This document shows, in pieces, positions 25,692 through 34,086 of a stretch of 64,000 bases of DNA. Both the position numbers and the translations under genes were made by a program. The first letter of the stretch is position 1. Each line of letters opens with the position of its first letter. The notes below the pieces were generated by a model. It ran no database searches. It worked only from the letters and a program-made list of their open reading frames with translations, and was not told the origin of the DNA. Origin of the DNA: Pelomonas sp. SE-A7 (GTDB lineage: Bacteria > Pseudomonadota > Gammaproteobacteria > Burkholderiales > Burkholderiaceae_C); the NCBI RefSeq assembly GCF_030345705.1, contig NZ_JAUASW010000001.1, positions 1,612,001 through 1,676,000 on the forward strand, read 5' to 3'.

Positions 25692-26782
25692 TGAGCCCCG
25701 TCACCAGCCAGTCCTGGAAGCAGCGCAGCCGGCGCGACTGGCTGCGCTGGGCCCTGATCCAGCTGGCCATCATCCTGATCACCGGCGGCGCCGTCACCGT
25801 GGGCCTGGTCCTGGTGCTCCATCAGCCCATCGTCGCCACGCTGGTGTTCTGCCTGTCCATCGCCACCTGCTGCTCAATGTTCACCCAGCTGATCCGACGC
25901 TCCACCGAATGGCTGGTGAAGCAGGGACTGGGGCTCCAGGCTGAAGGCTGGTGGTACGAGGCCGGCACGCTGTTGTTCGGCACGGTGCTCGGCTTTGAAG
26001 TCGGTACCGCCCTGGCCCGCTGGATGACCGACATCAACGGTCCCGGCATGTTTCAGACCGATCCGCGCCGGGCACTTGCCATGCTGTTCATCGCGATAGT
26101 CCCGGGGGCAGCCATCACCACTTTCTTCATCGGTCGGGCCCGCCTGGAAGCGGCGCGAATGGAAGTGCAGCAGGCCGCGCGAATCGCGGCCGAAACCCGG
26201 CTGCGCCTGCTCGAATCGCAGCTGGAACCCCACATGCTGTTCAACACCCTGGCGAACCTGCGCGTGCTCATAGGCATGGACCCGGTGCGCGCCCAGGCCA
26301 TGCTGGACCAGTTGATCGCCTTCCTGCGCGCCACGCTGCAGGCCTCGCGCAGCGGCAGCCATCCGCTGTCGGCCGAGTTCGCCCGACTCTCCGACTACCT
26401 GGCCCTGATGCAGGTGCGCATGGGCAGCCGTCTGCGCCCGCATTTCGAGCTGCCCGACGAACTCGCCGCCATCGACATTCCGCCGCTGCTCTTGCAGCCG
26501 CTGGTGGAAAACGCGATCAAGCATGGACTGGAACCGCATGTGGAAGGTGGCGACCTGGTGATCAGTGCACGCCGTGAGGGCCAGGTCTTGCTGCTGAGCG
26601 TGCGCGATGGCGGCGCCGGCCTGTCGACGCCAGCCGCCGCGCCGTCCGTCGAAGGCACGGGCTTCGGCCTGCAACAGGTCCGCGAGCGGCTCACAACCCG
26701 CTATGGAGAAGCCGCCACGCTGGCGATTGCACCGGCCGAGGGCGGCGGCACCCTGGTCACACTTTCGATTCCGATGCCATGA
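25691..26782 (+). CDS. LytS-type sensor histidine kinase
   Basis: This membrane histidine kinase of 363 residues has hydrophobic segments at about 20-45, 48-65, 90-110 and 128-148, with no obvious periplasmic sensor domain. The His_kinase motif QLEPHMLFNTLANL carries the phospho-accepting histidine. LLLQPLVENAIKHGLEPH is the N-box, and GTGFGLQQVRERL the G-box. The 4-base overlap with the LytTR regulator gene shows they are partners. The upstream membrane protein gene is co-transcribed. Confidence 0.92.
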   Translation: MSPVTSQSWKQRSRRDWLRWALIQLAIILITGGAVTVGLVLVLHQPIVATLVFCLSIATCCSMFTQLIRRSTEWLVKQGLGLQAEGWWYEAGTLLFGTVLGFEVGTALARWMTDINGPGMFQTDPRRALAMLFIAIVPGAAITTFFIGRARLEAARMEVQQAARIAAETRLRLLESQLEPHMLFNTLANLRVLIGMDPVRAQAMLDQLIAFLRATLQASRSGSHPLSAEFARLSDYLALMQVRMGSRLRPHFELPDELAAIDIPPLLLQPLVENAIKHGLEPHVEGGDLVISARREGQVLLLSVRDGGAGLSTPAAAPSVEGTGFGLQQVRERLTTRYGEAATLAIAPAEGGGTLVTLSIPMP

Positions 26783-27588
26783 ACCTACCCACCGCGCTGA
26801 TCGCCGAAGACGAGGCCCTGCTGGCCGAGAACCTGCGCCAGGAGCTGGCCCGCCTCTGGCCCGAGCTGCAGATCGTGGCCCAGGCGGCTCATGGCCAGGC
26901 GGCAGTAGATGCCGCCCTGGCCCACAGGCCTCAGGTCTGCTTCCTGGATATCCGCATGCCCGGCATGAGCGGCCTCGAAGCCGCGGCGGCCATGGCCGAG
27001 GACTGGCCCGAAGGCACGCCCTTTCCCAAGCTGGTCTTCGTCACCGCCTACGACCAGTACGCGCTGCAGGCCTTCGAGCATGCCGCGGTGGACTATGTGC
27101 TCAAGCCGGTCCAGCCCGAGCGGCTGGCGCAAACGGTCGATCGGCTCAAGGCCTCGCTGGCGCCGCAGCCCGATGCGTTGCAGGCGGCGGTCCAGCAGCT
27201 GCGCGGTTTGCTTGGCAATGGCGGCCCGGTGGCCGCGGCCGCGGCCGCGCCGGCCGCTCCGCTGCGCCTGCTGCAGGTCGCCGTGGGCAACCAGATCCTG
27301 ATGGTGCCGGTCGAGCAGGTGCTCTACTTCGAGGCGGCCGACAAGTACGTGCGCGTGGTGGTCGAAGGCGAGACCCGCGAGCACCTGGTGCGTGTCTCGT
27401 TGCGCGAACTGCTGCCACAGCTGGATCAGCAACGCTTCTGGCAGATCCACCGCAGCCTGGTCGTGCGCTCGGATGCCATCGAACGCGCGGTACGCGACGA
27501 GGCCGGCAAGCTGACCCTGCATTTGCGCGGCTCCAAGGACCGGCTGGGCGTCAGCCGCATGTACGCCCATCTGTTCAAGGGCCTCTAG
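26779..27588 (+). CDS. LytTR-family response regulator
   Basis: This DNA-binding regulator of 269 residues has a receiver domain (about 5-125) with the phospho-aspartate D57 in CFLDIRMPG and the lysine in DYVLKPV. A variable Ala/Gln-rich linker leads to a C-terminal LytTR domain with VEQVLYFEAADKYVRVV and FWQIHRSLVV. It is cognate to the LytS-type kinase immediately upstream. Its targets are unknown, and the near-identical arrangement to AlgR/AlgZ-type systems is only a family resemblance. Confidence 0.93.
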   Translation: MNLPTALIAEDEALLAENLRQELARLWPELQIVAQAAHGQAAVDAALAHRPQVCFLDIRMPGMSGLEAAAAMAEDWPEGTPFPKLVFVTAYDQYALQAFEHAAVDYVLKPVQPERLAQTVDRLKASLAPQPDALQAAVQQLRGLLGNGGPVAAAAAAPAAPLRLLQVAVGNQILMVPVEQVLYFEAADKYVRVVVEGETREHLVRVSLRELLPQLDQQRFWQIHRSLVVRSDAIERAVRDEAGKLTLHLRGSKDRLGVSRMYAHLFKGL

Positions 27589-27594
27589 CCACGG

Positions 27595-28254
27595 TCAGTC
27601 GCGGCCCGGCGCTCCGAGCGGAAACAGCGGGCGGTAGGGCCGGGCCTCATCGACGGCGCGCGCCACCGAAGGCCGCGCCAGCAACCGCGCCCGGTAGGCC
27701 CGCAGCACCGGATAGATCTCGCTGATGCGGTGGGTCCAGTCGGCATAGAACAGCGACGGCGCCGCCGCGCAATCGGCCAGGCTGAAGCCGCCACCGGAGG
27801 CCCATTCGCGGCCGGCCAGGTGCTGCTCCAGCCAGCCATAGGCCATCTCGAGCTTCTGGGCGGCAAAGGCACGCGCCTCGTCCCGCTGGATTTCGTTGCC
27901 AGACAGCGCGCCGCCCACCGCATGCTGTATCGGGCTCATCACATGCAGGTCGAAGCAGCGGTCCATGAAGCGGACCTCCAGCAACTCGTCGGCCGCCTCA
28001 GGTAGCAGGCGCACCGGCCCGGCGTGGGCCTGCTGCAGGTATTCGATGACGATGCTGGTCTCGACCACGCTGCGCTCGCCATCCAGCAGCAAGGGGAATT
28101 TGCCCAGCGGCCAGAGCCGCTGCCAGTCCGCCAGGTGCTGGGGATGGTCCGGGCTCAGGCAGCGGAACTCGAAAGGCGTGCCGTTCTCGTAAAGCGCGAT
28201 CAGCACCTTTTGCGTGTAGGAAGAAAAAGGGTGGCCGTAGAGCGCCGGAGCCAT
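27595..28254 (-). CDS. Glutathione S-transferase family protein
   Basis: This protein of 219 residues has an N-terminal thioredoxin-like domain (LYGHPFSSYTQKVLIALYENG), the cis-Pro region KFPLLLD, the glutathione-binding VVETSIVIEYL, and an all-helical C-terminal domain. The catalytic Ser/Cys/Tyr could be the Ser in HPFSSYTQK. The substrate is not predictable. It converges with the LytTR gene, with six bases between the stops. Confidence 0.88.
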   Translation of the reverse strand: MAPALYGHPFSSYTQKVLIALYENGTPFEFRCLSPDHPQHLADWQRLWPLGKFPLLLDGERSVVETSIVIEYLQQAHAGPVRLLPEAADELLEVRFMDRCFDLHVMSPIQHAVGGALSGNEIQRDEARAFAAQKLEMAYGWLEQHLAGREWASGGGFSLADCAAAPSLFYADWTHRISEIYPVLRAYRARLLARPSVARAVDEARPYRPLFPLGAPGRD

Positions 28255-28272
28255 GCCGAGATTCCTTGATGC

Positions 28273-29031
28273 CTACTGACCGGTCTGATAGGCCTGCTGC
28301 AAGGCCTTGGCAACGGCGGCGCTGCTGGGATCGGTCGGGGCCACCGCCATCTTTTCGGCCGCCGCCAGCAGCGCATTCTCCTGCTTCTTCAAAGCCGCCA
28401 GGCGGCCGTCCAGGCTGCTCATGGCCGAGCTGAGCCGGCCCGTGCCACTGAGGCCCGCATCGACCGCCTTGCCCACCGTGGCGCCCAGCTGTGACAGCAC
28501 GCTGGCGCCGTCGGCCGAGGCCGAAGCCAGCGCCGACTTCAGCACCTTGGCATCCAGCTTCAGGCTGCCGTCCGCCTGTGTGGCCAGCCCCAGCGAGCGC
28601 AGGCTGGTCGAGCCCACGCGAGGCGTGGTGGCCAGCGCACGGCGCAGATCGCTCAGCAGGTTCGAGGTGCCGAGGTCGGCGCCCGCGCCGGCACCGGCCG
28701 ATTGGCGGGCGCCGGCCATCGCGGCGTTGTAGTCCGCAACGAAGGTCTGCAGCGCGGATTGGATACTCGCCGCCGAGCTGGCCCCGCCCAGCTTGGCCAG
28801 CGCTCCGCTGCTCGTACCCAGTGCAGCCAGCGCCGCCTTGTAGCGGCCCAAGGTCGACAGCGAGGTGGCAGTGGATTGCTCCTGCGCCACCACGCGGTCG
28901 CGTGCCTTGGCCAGCGCCGGCGACAGCTTGGCCAGTTGGTCCGTTGTGGTCACCGCCTTCTTGCCCGAATCGGCTTGCGTCAGCGAGCTGTCGGATCGGG
29001 CGCTCAGGGAGAGCAGGCTTTGCAGGTCCAT
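28273..29031 (-). CDS. Stand-alone FliD C-terminal-domain-like protein
   Basis: A Ser/Ala-rich protein of 252 residues. The core (about 90-245) reads like the C-terminal domain of the flagellar cap protein FliD: LQTFVADYNAAM, SDLRRALATT, LRSLGLATQADGSLKLD and a closing region of small residues. The N-terminal FliD domain and the filament-binding end are missing, and no flagellar gene is nearby. The function is unknown. It may be a decayed or repurposed cap protein, or a secreted protein with a shared fold. It is downstream of nothing obvious and lies 18 bp before the GST gene on the same strand. Confidence 0.65.
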   Translation of the reverse strand: MDLQSLLSLSARSDSSLTQADSGKKAVTTTDQLAKLSPALAKARDRVVAQEQSTATSLSTLGRYKAALAALGTSSGALAKLGGASSAASIQSALQTFVADYNAAMAGARQSAGAGAGADLGTSNLLSDLRRALATTPRVGSTSLRSLGLATQADGSLKLDAKVLKSALASASADGASVLSQLGATVGKAVDAGLSGTGRLSSAMSSLDGRLAALKKQENALLAAAEKMAVAPTDPSSAAVAKALQQAYQTGQ

Positions 29032-29165
29032 GGTGGTGAAGGCACGGAGAGGCGGGGCTCGAGGGTAAGCCCCGGGGCCGCCGCCGGCCGGCCGAAAAGA
29101 CGGACCTTGCCGGGCCTGTTCGGGCGCAAACGCAAACCTGAAGCGTCAGCCACGACAATGGCCGC

Positions 29166-29426
29166 ATGACCGAAACCGCCCCGCCGCCCGCCCAGCCCCG
29201 CAATCCGCTGCACGGCCTGACGCTGGAGGCCATCCTCACCGCCCTGGTCGAGGAATACGGCTGGGCCGGACTCGACGAGCGCATTCCGCTGCGCTGCTTC
29301 GCCTTCGAGCCCAGCATCAAGTCCAGCCTCAAGCTACTGCGCAAGACACCCTGGGCCCGCGAGAAGGTCGAAGGCCTTTATCTCTTCATGTTGAGGGAGC
29401 GGCAGCGGAACAGCCGCCGCCCCTGA
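29166..29426 (+). CDS. VF530-family small DNA-binding-like protein
   Basis: This 86-residue protein has the VF530/DUF2132 pattern: NPLHGLTLEAILTALVEEYGW, IPLRCFAFEPSIKSSLKLLR, then TPWAREKVEGLYL. Structures of this family show an unusual helical fold proposed to bind DNA. The biological role is unproven. It is a single gene with a convergent neighbour. Confidence 0.85.
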   Translation: MTETAPPPAQPRNPLHGLTLEAILTALVEEYGWAGLDERIPLRCFAFEPSIKSSLKLLRKTPWAREKVEGLYLFMLRERQRNSRRP

Positions 29427-29455
29427 GGCCCGGCCTGGACTCGCTCCCCTGGCTC

Positions 29456-29896
29456 CTAGGGCAAGGACACATAGGCCTCGGTCTTGATGCGCCAGCCATC
29501 GGCGGCGCGGACCCAGCCCGCCTGGTAGACACCGCTGCGCGTCATGCCTTGGCGGTTGAGGGCGCGCCAACGTCCCCGTTCCACCGCGACCTGCTGGTTG
29601 GGGCTGATCTCGATGGAGGCCGGCAGGCGCTCATAGCGGACGAAGTCGGGATTCTTGAACTCCTGGTCCGCATAGCCCTGGGCCATGTCCTTGACCCCGC
29701 GGGTGACGGTGCCGTTGCTGGTCACCTCCACCATGTCGGGTGCGAGCACGGCGGCGAAGCCTTCGATGCGCCGCTCCGCGATGGCATCGTTGTAGGCCAG
29801 GCGCTTGGCGCGGATCTGCTCGACGTCGCCCGGCGGCTCGGCGGCCAGAGACAGCGAGGCGAGCACCAGGGCAAAGGGCAGGAGCCAGCGCAGCAT
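29456..29896 (-). CDS. Secreted NTF2-like (DUF4440) protein
   Basis: A 146-residue protein with a signal peptide ending near SLAA and an NTF2/SnoaL-like fold pattern (DVEQIRAKRLAYNDAIAERR, ending GWRIKTEAYVSLP). ATG 29896 is chosen because a perfect GGAGG lies five bases upstream; an ATG at 29908 lacks one. Such proteins may bind small ligands or act on stress metabolites, but no active residues can be assigned. It follows the serine hydrolase gene at 29958 by 61 bp on the same strand. Confidence 0.8.
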   Translation of the reverse strand: MLRWLLPFALVLASLSLAAEPPGDVEQIRAKRLAYNDAIAERRIEGFAAVLAPDMVEVTSNGTVTRGVKDMAQGYADQEFKNPDFVRYERLPASIEISPNQQVAVERGRWRALNRQGMTRSGVYQAGWVRAADGWRIKTEAYVSLP

Positions 29897-29957
29897 TTCG
29901 ACCTCCATATGAACAGGCGGTCGGCCATCCTAGCGGCAAGTGCCCGATTCAAGGCGC

Positions 29958-31064
29958 CTATCGCTGGCGGTCCGAGGCCTTGTACAGCGCCGCGATCTGA
30001 GGAATGAAGCGCTCCGGATTGCCGCCCACCAGGTTGGTCAGCACCACGATGGCGAGGCGCTGGTCCGGGTAGACGATGAAGGCCGAGCGGTTGCCGCCAA
30101 TGCCAGCCAGCTGCCGCTGCGGCGTGGTGGCCAGCACCGGCCAGCCGGCCGACCAGGGACCGCTGCTGCCGTCGTTCAGACGCTCCGGCTGCCACATGGC
30201 CTGGACACTGGCCGGCTTGATCAGCCGCCCGGTCGAGAGCGCCAACAGCCAGCGCGCCACGTCCTCGGCCGTGGTCTGCAGACCGCCGCCGGCATTCAGG
30301 CTGTAGGGGATGTCGTAGATCCAGCGCGACAGGCGGTTGCCATCGTCCTGCGCCAGCGTCCGGCGCGGGAAATAGCTGTAGATCGTGGCCGCATTGGGCA
30401 GCAGGTCGTAGCTGTCGCCAAAGCTTGCCTGCCGCATGCCGGCCACGGCGAACTGACGCTCGGCCATGAAGCGCTCGTAGGGCTTGCCACCCTGCTTGAC
30501 GATGATCTGGGCCAGCAGGCCATAGTTGGTCTGGTTGTAGGCAAAACACTCGCCGGCCGGGGCAAGAACCGGACGCTGCTTCACCGCCTTCCACATGTCG
30601 GCCTCGGTCGCGCCGGTCACGGGGCCCGGCTCGTCGACGATGTCGGGCAGGCCCGAGGTGTGGGCCAGCAGCTGCCGCACGCGGACCTGCTGCCAGGCCG
30701 GCGGCAGATCATCCAGGTAGCGTGACAGCGGCGCCTGAAGGTCCACCTGCCCGGCCTCGGCCAGCTGCATCACGGCGACGCCGGTGAAGGACTTGGTGGC
30801 CGAATTGAGCGGGAAAAGCGTCTGCGTCGTGGCCGCCACCTTGTTCTCGACCTGCGACAGACCATAGGCCTCGGACAGCACCAGGCGGTCGTCCTGGACC
30901 ACGGCGATCTGCAGGCCCGGGATGCGCCGCTCCTGCATGGTCTTGCGCAGCAGCTGGCGCGTCTGCTCGTTGGCTTCGTCGAGGCTGCCGGCCACAGCCG
31001 GGCCGACGAACAGCGCCAGCAGCGCGGCAAACATCAGGCCGAGCCGGGAGACTGGAGCGTGCAT
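29958..31064 (-). CDS. Serine hydrolase, class C beta-lactamase family
   Basis: A secreted enzyme of 368 residues with a signal peptide (about 1-26). The SxxK motif SATK places the nucleophile at S88 and the base at K91. A second motif, YNQTNYGLL, replaces the common YxN with YNQ. The C-terminal box reads GIGGNRSAF in place of KTG/HxG. This fits penicillin-binding esterases and peptidases better than true beta-lactamases. The substrate is unknown. Confidence 0.85.
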   Translation of the reverse strand: MHAPVSRLGLMFAALLALFVGPAVAGSLDEANEQTRQLLRKTMQERRIPGLQIAVVQDDRLVLSEAYGLSQVENKVAATTQTLFPLNSATKSFTGVAVMQLAEAGQVDLQAPLSRYLDDLPPAWQQVRVRQLLAHTSGLPDIVDEPGPVTGATEADMWKAVKQRPVLAPAGECFAYNQTNYGLLAQIIVKQGGKPYERFMAERQFAVAGMRQASFGDSYDLLPNAATIYSYFPRRTLAQDDGNRLSRWIYDIPYSLNAGGGLQTTAEDVARWLLALSTGRLIKPASVQAMWQPERLNDGSSGPWSAGWPVLATTPQRQLAGIGGNRSAFIVYPDQRLAIVVLTNLVGGNPERFIPQIAALYKASDRQR

Positions 31065-31113
31065 GAAGATGCTTCCTGGTGGAATTGACCGGCGGCTCCG
31101 GAGACCTCGATTC

Positions 31114-31548
31114 CTAACGAGCCAGCTTGGCGTTCAGGCCTGCGGTCGATCGATCGATCTCGCTCCGGGTCGACAGCAGTGCCCAGCCGAACAGCGCGGC
31201 CATCAAGAGGTCACCGACTCCGAACACCATGACCAGTGGCTTGCCGGCACCGGACAGGTACAGGCCCACACAGGCCAGGAAGTAGACCGCCTTGCCGATG
31301 CCGCCCGCGACCAGCACCGCCGGACGCGAAGGCCGCCAGAGCGCGGCCAGCAGATAGGCCAGGCCCCAGGCCAGCACGTTGATCCAGGTGCATTGATAGA
31401 AGTAATTCAGCAGCGCATCGTTGGCGGCCGGCGCCACCGAGTACATCTGCTCGAAGTGATTGGCCGGAGCCAGCAGCGAGCTGGCGCCGCCGGTGATGTT
31501 CCAGGCGGCCGCAACCAGCAGCAGGCGCTTGATCCAGGATTCGTTCAT
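31114..31548 (-). CDS. Hypothetical four-helix membrane protein
   Basis: A 144-residue protein with about four hydrophobic segments (about 8-26, 50-68, 75-97, 102-122). It is divergent from a LysR regulator 121 bp away, which may control it. No known family is recognised. WNITGGASSLLAP near the N-terminus could help a profile search. Confidence 0.75.
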   Translation of the reverse strand: MNESWIKRLLLVAAAWNITGGASSLLAPANHFEQMYSVAPAANDALLNYFYQCTWINVLAWGLAYLLAALWRPSRPAVLVAGGIGKAVYFLACVGLYLSGAGKPLVMVFGVGDLLMAALFGWALLSTRSEIDRSTAGLNAKLAR

Positions 31549-31605
31549 GTCGCGCTCCTTCTGGCCCGCAGCCAGCTTGTGGTGAAGATGGCGAGACTCT
31601 ATAAA

Positions 31606-31660
31606 TTCCGATCAGGAATCGATACTCGTCGATTGGAAATTGATAGCTTCCAGATCGGAA
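31606..31660. promoter_or_regulatory. Twin TTCC-N5-GGAA palindromes in the divergent LysR control region
   Basis: TTCCGATCAGGAA (31606-31618) and TTCCAGATCGGAA (31648-31660) are near-inverted copies of one 13-bp palindrome. Their outer halves, TTCCGATC and GATCGGAA, are perfect inverted repeats, and both fit the LysR T-N11-A form. They lie just before the LysR ATG and in the divergent gene's leader, so they are good candidates for autoregulation. Confidence 0.65.
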
Positions 31661-31669
31661 TCAAAAGCC

Positions 31670-32566
31670 ATGAAGCGTCCCAGCCTGCCCGCCCTGCAAG
31701 CCTTTCGCCGCGTCGTCGAGCTGCAATCCTTCGGTGCTGCGGCGCGCAGCCTGGAGACCACCGGCAGCAGCATCAGCAAGCTGGTGGCCCAGCTGGAGGC
31801 CGACCTGGGCGTGCGACTGCTGAACCGGACCACGCGCAAGGTCAGCATCAGCAGCGAGGGCGCGGCCTTCTATGCCGATGCGGTGCGCATCCTGGACGAA
31901 CTGGACGTCGCTATCGAAGCGGTGCACAGCGGTGCCGGTGCGCCGGTCGGGCGGCTCAAGGTGTCGCTGCCGACCTCGTTCGCCATCGCCTGGCTGGCCG
32001 CACGGCTGCCGGCCTTCATGCGCCGCCATCCGGAGATCGAACTGGACCTGGTGCTGAACGACCGTTACGTCGACCTGGTCCAGGAGGGCTTTGATTGCGC
32101 GATCCGCATCGCCACGCAACTGCCCGATTCGAGCCTGGTGGCGCGGCGACTGGGCCAGGTGCAGCGCCTGCTGTTGGCCTCGCCGACCTATGTGGACGGT
32201 GGCCCGCCGCTGCGCCAGCCGCAGGACCTCGCCGACCACGCCTGCCTGGTCTATTCACAGGATGGCGGCCCGGTTGAATGGCCTTTCAGCGGTGGCGTTG
32301 CCCTGTCGGTGCGGGGCTTTTGCCGGGTCAACAACAGCGTGCTGCTGCGCGAGATGCTGCTGGCCGGCCTGGGCATCACGCTGGCGCCCGCCTTCGTGGT
32401 GGACGACCTGCTCGCCAGCGGCCAATTGGTGGAGCAGTTGCCGGCACACCGCCCCAGGCCCTTGAATGTCTTCGGCGTCATGGCGCACCAGCGCTTCGTG
32501 CCCAGAAAGGTCACGGCCTTTCTGGACTTTGTCGGCCGCGAACTGCAGGACGGCGCGACCGGGTGA
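31670..32566 (+). CDS. LysR-family transcriptional regulator
   Basis: A 298-residue protein with an N-terminal winged helix-turn-helix (ALQAFRRVVELQSFGAAARSL then LVAQLEADLGVRLLNRTTR) and a substrate-binding domain. ATG 31670 (MKRPSLPAL) fits the family start better than an in-frame ATG 30 bases upstream, which lies in the palindrome. It is divergent from a membrane protein gene and probably regulates it. The ligand is unknown. Confidence 0.92.
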   Translation: MKRPSLPALQAFRRVVELQSFGAAARSLETTGSSISKLVAQLEADLGVRLLNRTTRKVSISSEGAAFYADAVRILDELDVAIEAVHSGAGAPVGRLKVSLPTSFAIAWLAARLPAFMRRHPEIELDLVLNDRYVDLVQEGFDCAIRIATQLPDSSLVARRLGQVQRLLLASPTYVDGGPPLRQPQDLADHACLVYSQDGGPVEWPFSGGVALSVRGFCRVNNSVLLREMLLAGLGITLAPAFVVDDLLASGQLVEQLPAHRPRPLNVFGVMAHQRFVPRKVTAFLDFVGRELQDGATG

Positions 32567-32586
32567 CAGCCATTCGGCAAGGTCGC

Positions 32587-32626
32587 GGCCAGCGCGCGGG
32601 CTTGGGTCGGCAGGTGCGCGCTGGCC
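32587..32626. repeat. 11-bp inverted repeat after the LysR gene
   Basis: GGCCAGCGCGC (32587-32597) and GCGCGCTGGCC (32616-32626) are perfect inverted copies 18 bases apart. They lie just after the LysR stop. A strong hairpin is possible, but no T-run follows, so termination is uncertain. Confidence 0.45.
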
Positions 32627-32747
32627 ACCGCCACCCGCGCCCTGCCCTCGCTTCTGGCGCCCTCGGCTGTCGATTCATCACAAGGCCGGGGTCGGCGAGG
32701 CGATCCGCCTGCAGAATCCGCTCCATTCCCAACAGGAGCAGCAAGCC

Positions 32748-33074
32748 ATGAGCGACATGAACAATGCCGGCACCGGCGCCGACGACGAGATCCAGAAGCT
32801 GGCCAAGCGCCGCGTGGACCAGAAGATGGGCTTCTACACCCATGCCCTGGTCTATGTGGTCGTCAACCTGGGGCTCTATGCGCTCAACAACATGGGCGAC
32901 TGGAGCAACGGCAGCTTCGGCCACCACCGCTGGCATTTCATCCCCATGATCCCCTGGGGCATCGGCCTCGCCATCCACGGCCTGGTGACCTTCATCTCGC
33001 TGCAGGGTGGCGACCTGCGCCAGCACCTGATGGACAAGGAAGTCGAGGCCATCAAGCGCCGTCAGCAGCGCTGA
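32748..33074 (+). CDS. Small 2TM-domain protein
   Basis: A 108-residue protein with a charged N-terminus (EIQKLAKRRVDQKMGFYTH), two transmembrane segments (about 31-48 and 70-88) and a basic, Gln-rich C-terminal end. The layout matches the 2TM (PF13239-type) domain often found alone or fused to kinases. ATG 32748 follows AGGAG closely. The function is unknown. Confidence 0.85.
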   Translation: MSDMNNAGTGADDEIQKLAKRRVDQKMGFYTHALVYVVVNLGLYALNNMGDWSNGSFGHHRWHFIPMIPWGIGLAIHGLVTFISLQGGDLRQHLMDKEVEAIKRRQQR

Positions 33075-33201
33075 TGCAAGGACCGACTGGCATACTGGCG
33101 CCCGCTTCCAGGCCCCGCGGCCTGCGCAGCGCCACCGTGATGACACATCCAGCTCGAGCCATGTTCTTCCAATCCTCCAGCGAGCCGTACCCTTTGGCCC
33201 C

Positions 33202-34086
33202 ATGAGCCCGCGCCTGCGAATCGGGCTGGCCGCCTGCGCCAGCCTGCTGAGCCTGGCAGCTGCGGCTCAGCAGGGCTCGCCGCCCACCCAGGGCAAGCCG
33301 ACCGAGACGCTGGGCAGCGTCAGCGTCCAGGGCGTTTCGACCGCCGAGCGCGAGCGCAAGACCCTGAGCCAGTTTGCCCAGGCCCTGGCCGACTTCGAGC
33401 GACTCAAGGCCAGCTGGGCGCCCAACGCGGAACTGCGCTTCAAGGTCATGCCCCGCCAGCGCGCCAGCGATGCCGAGCGGCTGCAGCTGGCCTTGCAGAC
33501 GCCGCAGGGCCCACGCCCGATTGAAATCGACGAGCTGCAGCGCTTCGCCTGGGATCCGGCCTGGCTGGACCTGCCCGGCGACACCGAGGTCCGCAGCCTG
33601 CTGCGCGACGGCAAGGCGGCCTGGCGGCCCGATGTGCGAACGCCCGGCCTGCCGTCCAACGTGCGGCGCCTCGGCGACCTGAGGCTGCAATGCAAGCTGT
33701 CCTGGACATCCGGCCTGGCCCGAGGCCTGCCGCCGGTGCTGGCGGTGGCGACCGCTCCGGTGCGCTGGATGATGAGGGCGGTCACCGGACAGGTCGGCGG
33801 CGACACGGAATGCAGCGGCCAGCTCTCGGGCGCCTACAACAGCATCTTGCTCGACAAGCCGGTCTGGGCCGTCGCCCTGGTGGATGGCCCGCGCCGCTGG
33901 CCCCTGCCCTATGTGTTCCTGCACGGCAGCGGCGACGCCACCGGCAACCAGGCGATCGCCGGCTCGCTCGACTGGCCCAGCCATCTGCGCCAGCACATGA
34001 TCCGTCTGCCCTTGCACGACATGAGCTGGTCCAACGAGACCCGGGTGGAGATCGAATACGACGACGAACAGGAGCAGGCCCGATGA
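33202..34086 (+). CDS. Hypothetical secreted protein
   Basis: A 294-residue protein with a clean signal peptide ending near AAAAQQ. The mature part has no motif I recognise. It has a Trp-rich stretch (LQRFAWDPAWLDL) and two cysteines (LQCKLSW, DTECSGQ) that could form a disulfide. The C-terminus is acidic (EIEYDDEQEQ). Its stop overlaps the start of the lipoprotein gene (ATGA), so they are probably a functional pair. Confidence 0.7.
   Translation: MSPRLRIGLAACASLLSLAAAAQQGSPPTQGKPTETLGSVSVQGVSTAERERKTLSQFAQALADFERLKASWAPNAELRFKVMPRQRASDAERLQLALQTPQGPRPIEIDELQRFAWDPAWLDLPGDTEVRSLLRDGKAAWRPDVRTPGLPSNVRRLGDLRLQCKLSWTSGLARGLPPVLAVATAPVRWMMRAVTGQVGGDTECSGQLSGAYNSILLDKPVWAVALVDGPRRWPLPYVFLHGSGDATGNQAIAGSLDWPSHLRQHMIRLPLHDMSWSNETRVEIEYDDEQEQAR

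Noticed and set aside
29958..31064. Antibiotic-resistance beta-lactamase (and likewise the gene at 46475)
   Set aside because: SxxK is present, but the first gene has YNQ in place of YxN, and both lack a clear KTG box. The families contain mostly peptidases and esterases, so resistance cannot be claimed.
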